A stretch of DNA of 17,309 nucleotides from Candidatus Segatella albertsiae. Lineage in GTDB: Bacteria > Bacteroidota > Bacteroidia > Bacteroidales > Bacteroidaceae. Numbering within the stretch: the first letter of the stretch is position 1; each line of letters begins with the position of its first letter. The stretch spans positions 1 to 17,309 of the forward strand of contig DKCU01000043.1 of the NCBI GenBank assembly GCA_002451555.1, read 5' to 3'. The notes under the pieces were generated by a model. That model saw nothing but the letters and a program-made list of their open reading frames with translations. It had not been told where the DNA came from and made no database searches. A program made the position numbers and the translations under genes. This document shows positions 15,269 through 17,309 of this stretch, piece after piece.

Positions 15269-15640
15269 CTATAAAAATAGTGATACCAGCAAAAATAGAA
15301 GCCCCACACATAAACCTATGGGACAAAATCTTGCTGCGGGAACAAAATAGCGACCGTAAGAGATGTTGTGACGACCATAGTTTGGATGATCTCTCTTGCT
15401 TTCTTCTTCAAGTACGCAGTAGATTTTTAACTTTGTTATATAGTACCGCCACATACAATATATACCCGCCACAAGAGATAGAAATAGTAACGACGCACCG
15501 ACAATTATCAGAATCGTCTTCTGCGGGGATTGTTGATGTATATCACAAAGGGAAGCTAGTAGTCCAATCACAGTGGCATCTATCACGGTCAGGTGAGAAA
15601 TTGTCTTTTGAAGTAAAATGTCCACTTGCTGTTTTTGCAT
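15269..15640 (-). CDS. Small membrane protein with three predicted helices, unknown function
   Basis: The 123-residue frame looks like a real membrane protein. One helix is around HLTVIDATVIGLLASLCDI (16-34), a strong one is TILIIVGASLLFLSLVAGIYCMW (42-64), and a third forms the C-terminus (CPIGLCVGLLFLLVSLFL). Between helices two and three is a charged, soluble loop (KLKIYCVLEEESKRDHPNYGRHN). I do not recognise a family. A 160-codon frame on the opposite strand (15178-15660) covers the whole gene; its odd composition makes it the less likely coding strand, but it cannot be excluded. A weak -7-like TTACTTTG lies just upstream (15653-15660) and a weak terminator downstream. It converges on the phage-derived nuclease gene, but a membrane protein is not an obvious immunity partner for a cytoplasmic RNase. 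Confidence 0.45.
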   Translation of the reverse strand: MQKQQVDILLQKTISHLTVIDATVIGLLASLCDIHQQSPQKTILIIVGASLLFLSLVAGIYCMWRYYITKLKIYCVLEEESKRDHPNYGRHNISYGRYFVPAARFCPIGLCVGLLFLLVSLFL

Positions 15641-15662
15641 TGTTTTTTAAAGCAAAGTAATA

Positions 15663-15849
15663 ATGAACAAGGATAGGGAAACGGCAAACAAGTATCGCCA
15701 GCAAACTCTCCAAGGAGACTTGATGGCAATGAACAATATGGGTATATGCTATGCTCAGAGCATCGGTGTGGTGGATTCACAAGGCCACCGCCCAAGGTTT
15801 CGACTATGCCAAGCAATGGTGCAAGGACAATGGGTATAGTATATATTAA
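15663..15849 (+). pseudogene. Sel1-repeat protein remnant with frameshift
   Basis: From 15663 the frame reads KYRQQTLQGDLMAMNNMGICYAQSIGV in pieces typical of a Sel1/TPR-like repeat (the YxxAxxQGDxxAMNNLGxCYxxGxGV pattern). At about 15765-15770 it shifts, and the next frame continues with WWIHKATAQGFDYAKQWCKDNG, the end of the following repeat, stopping at 15849. The roughly 10 residues that normally join the two halves are missing, so a small out-of-frame deletion fits. Only about 60 codons survive. Neither a signal peptide nor a start region is present. Confidence 0.65.
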
Positions 15850-15944
15850 ATGGAAGATAATATGAAACATCTTTTTCATCGTAAGACTTCTTTCTTATTG
15901 AATGAACCTTCTTGAAGAAAACTTCTTAAAATATTCTTCTTAAA

Positions 15945-15978
15945 CAAAAAAAGGTAAGCTCTATCGCTAGGGCTTACC
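15945..15978 (-). terminator. Rho-independent terminator of the Hsp20 gene
   Basis: On the minus strand a 7-bp stem (15972-15978 with 15953-15959) is followed immediately by seven T (15946-15952). It lies about 45 bases after the Hsp20 stop. Confidence 0.8.
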
Positions 15979-16024
15979 CTCCGGTCTTAATTACTGTTTT
16001 CCGTCGTTACTGACGAGTCAAGGA

Positions 16025-16468
16025 TTACTTGACCTCGATGTGTTTCACATCGTCTTTCTTCTCTTCCTTGGCTACCTTAGGAATCTCGATCTTCAAGACA
16101 CCGTCTGTAACCTCGGCAGAAATCTTCTCTTGGTTGGCATCCTCTGGGAGAGCATAGCTCTGAGAGTAGTTGCTGTAAGAGAACTCGCGACGCAAATAGT
16201 GCTCTTCCTTCTTCTCATCTTTCTTCTCTGCCTTCTGCTCGATGGAGACGTTCAAGTAACCATCCTTGTCGATGTTCATCTTGACCATGTCCTTCTTCAA
16301 GCCTGGAGCGGCGAGTTCCATTGTATAGGCTGTGGCACTCTCCTTCACGTTGACAGCAGGAGCTGTAACGTTCATGTGAGGCATCAAGTCTGTATCAAAG
16401 AAGTTATCGTTAAACCAACTGTTCAACCAATTTGAAACACTGTTATTATTTCTACGAGCTAACAACAT
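16025..16468 (-). CDS. Small heat shock protein, Hsp20/alpha-crystallin family
   Basis: This 147-residue cytoplasmic holdase binds unfolding proteins under stress without using ATP. The alpha-crystallin domain covers about 37-131: PAVNVKESATAYTMELAAPGLKKDMVKMNI (38-67), an Asp/Lys-rich loop (EKKDEKKEE), SYALPEDANQEKISAEVTDGVLKIEIPK (104-131). The C-terminal tail ends with an I-x-V motif (HIEVK), which resembles the oligomer-linking motif. The N-terminal arm has the Asn/Trp/Phe-rich segment usual for the family. The ATG at 16468 is chosen because a perfect GGAGG (16477-16481) lies 8 bases upstream, unusually strong for this phylum. The frame is open further to a TTG at 16483, but that would put the ribosome binding site inside the gene. 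It is monocistronic with its own terminator. No Bacteroidetes -7 box was found upstream. Confidence 0.93.
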   Translation of the reverse strand: MLLARRNNNSVSNWLNSWFNDNFFDTDLMPHMNVTAPAVNVKESATAYTMELAAPGLKKDMVKMNIDKDGYLNVSIEQKAEKKDEKKEEHYLRREFSYSNYSQSYALPEDANQEKISAEVTDGVLKIEIPKVAKEEKKDDVKHIEVK

Positions 16469-16875
16469 AATGAAAACCTCCAATTATTTTTTTCTCGTCC
16501 TCTCTTCGCCTTTCGGTTCCGTCGGGATTTCTAATTGTTCTTTTAAATTTATCCGTTCTTTGTTTATCCTGTTTTCTTCTCCCTTGCGCTATCCAATCGC
16601 TTGTTTATCGCAAGTTCAAAGTGATTGCTTCGGCTTCCGAGACTCCGGGAATCTTTCGAAACCCTCAACTGTTATTCATTAGGGTTCTCTTTCGTTCCCC
16701 CTTGCCCTTTCGGCTTCAGCTTTCACTCTATAGGGATGCAACATGCGTGCCAAGGCAAAGCGTCACCACAGGGTAACGGATTTTGACAAATCTGTCAAAC
16801 CACCTTGCCAATAATGGCATCAAAGGATAAATAATTTAATCATTGCTGCCATTTTTGCATTATTTTTTACTTTGA
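16469..16875. other. Non-coding stretch upstream of hsp20 with small inverted repeats
   Basis: No convincing gene is seen. The stretch holds the Hsp20 leader, a perfect 7-bp inverted repeat TTTGACA/TGTCAAA (16782-16788 with 16793-16799), a 5-bp repeat TGCCA/TGGCA (16806-16819) and a 6-bp repeat AACCCT/AGGGTT (16660-16665 with 16681-16686). None has a T-run after it. The TTTGACA palindrome resembles a repressor or sigma site, but nothing nearby shows what would bind it. Confidence 0.4.
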
Positions 16876-17130
16876 CTCCCAGACATCGACATTGAGATTT
16901 CCGTACTTACCCCAATGAAGCGCATTCATTCCATCGACGAGTTCCAACTGGGCAAGCAAGGCATCTATATGCGCAAGGGTAATCGTGCCGCTGGCTCGTC
17001 TCGAATGGCTTTGCCCAGAATCCTCTTCATTTCAGCAGGTTCTTCCCCCTCTTTAAGATGAGAGATGCTTCCCCAACGCCGAAGGACACCCTATATCTGG
17101 CAAAAAAATCGCATGGGAAGAAGGGATGAC
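16876..17130 (+). pseudogene. AMMECR1-domain fragment joined to unrelated sequence
   Basis: The frame opens after a stop at 16873-16875 and reads DIDIEISVLTPMKRIHSIDEFQ, then LGKQGIYMRKGN. This matches the middle of AMMECR1-domain proteins (PF01871), where the sequence continues with a GTFLPQV-type segment. Here homology stops at about 16986, and the remaining codons to the stop at 17130 look like noise in this frame. About 37 codons of the domain survive, so there is no function. Immediately after the break, the minus strand holds a different protein-like stretch (about 16978-17060), so the site looks like a junction between gene pieces. Confidence 0.6.
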
Positions 17131-17274
17131 CTCTATTTACTTGGGAAATATTTAGCATGTGAAATTAGGTGACTTTTAATTTTTCTGCATTTTTTATACA
17201 TGTTTTTAGTTTGTCGCTATCTTAATCTTTCCTAATTATTCATACTAAGCCATATTATAATGAAGTAAAACCTT

Positions 17275-17282
17275 TAATTTTG
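17275..17282 (+). promoter_or_regulatory. Candidate -7 element near the right edge
   Basis: TAATTTTG fits TAnnTTTG and lies 27 bases from the right edge, so a gene may start just beyond the window. No good -33 box is visible. The AT-rich stretch 17131-17274 before it holds no recognisable gene. Confidence 0.35.
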
Positions 17283-17309
17283 CAAATTAATTGCGACGTG
17301 AAGTCGTAC

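Noticed and set aside
15178..15660. 160-codon plus-strand frame as a gene (possible immunity protein for the nuclease)
   Set aside because: Unnatural composition in its middle (Cys/Arg/Ser-rich), many ATA codons, no ribosome binding site, and a more convincing membrane protein on the opposite strand. Kept only as an alternative.
16915..17130. 71-codon plus-strand frame as an intact small gene
   Set aside because: Starts inside an AMMECR1 segment, loses homology after ~24 codons, and has no ribosome binding site; best read as a fragment.
1..17309. CRISPR array, tRNA or rRNA genes, long direct repeats
   Set aside because: No regularly spaced repeats, tRNA-like cloverleaf or rRNA sequence was recognised by eye on either strand; a tRNAscan or CRISPR search could still be run.

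Overview
The window most likely comes from a human- or animal-associated member of the Bacteroidales, close to Prevotella/Segatella. The evidence is a SusC/SusD outer-membrane pair, Bacteroidetes-type promoters (TAnnTTTG at -7, sometimes with a TTG about 20 nt upstream), weak or A-rich ribosome binding sites, large AAA-ATPase-like/PD-(D/E)XK proteins, and fragments resembling GH115, ROK, Sel1 and AMMECR1 proteins of this group. No rRNA, tRNA or CRISPR array was seen. Everything here was read by eye; no database search was run.

Left part (1-8274): the 3' end of an AAA-ATPase-like/PD-(D/E)XK gene ends at a strong hairpin terminator. A four-gene, same-strand locus follows (769-8178): a SusC-type TonB-dependent transporter, a SusD-like surface lipoprotein, a small secreted protein of unknown function, and a secreted protein that joins a calcineurin-like metallophosphoesterase to a glycerophosphodiester phosphodiesterase domain. 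No glycoside hydrolase lies among these genes. The locus reads as a capture-and-cleavage system for a phosphodiester-containing nutrient such as glycerophosphodiesters, phospholipid head groups or teichoic-acid-like polymers. A nested hairpin at 8216-8274 separates it from a convergent, complete AAA-ATPase-like/PD-(D/E)XK gene.

Middle part (10136-12169, minus strand): a decayed carbohydrate locus. It holds the C-terminal remnant of a ROK-family protein, a GH115 alpha-glucuronidase gene that has lost its N-terminal half through an out-of-frame deletion leaving the signal peptide stranded, and the first 18 codons of an IS1380-like transposase.

Right part (12350-17309): an accessory region. A tight three-gene operon encodes an XRE/DUF3791-like fusion, a DUF3990-like protein (possible ADP-ribosyltransferase-fold toxin) and a 68-residue protein; it has the layout of a toxin-antitoxin module, with an imperfect palindrome over its promoter. 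Next is an orphan, N-terminally truncated Mu F-like phage head protein whose C-terminal domain looks like a BECR-fold (barnase/EndoU/colicin/RelE) nuclease, a candidate 'polyvalent' phage effector. Beyond it are a likely small membrane protein on the minus strand, a frameshifted Sel1-repeat remnant, an intact Hsp20 gene with its own terminator, and a mosaic of gene scraps including a piece of AMMECR1. The strongest candidates for something new are the toxin-antitoxin-like trio, the stranded Mu F-nuclease fusion, and the SusCD-linked dual phosphodiesterase locus.
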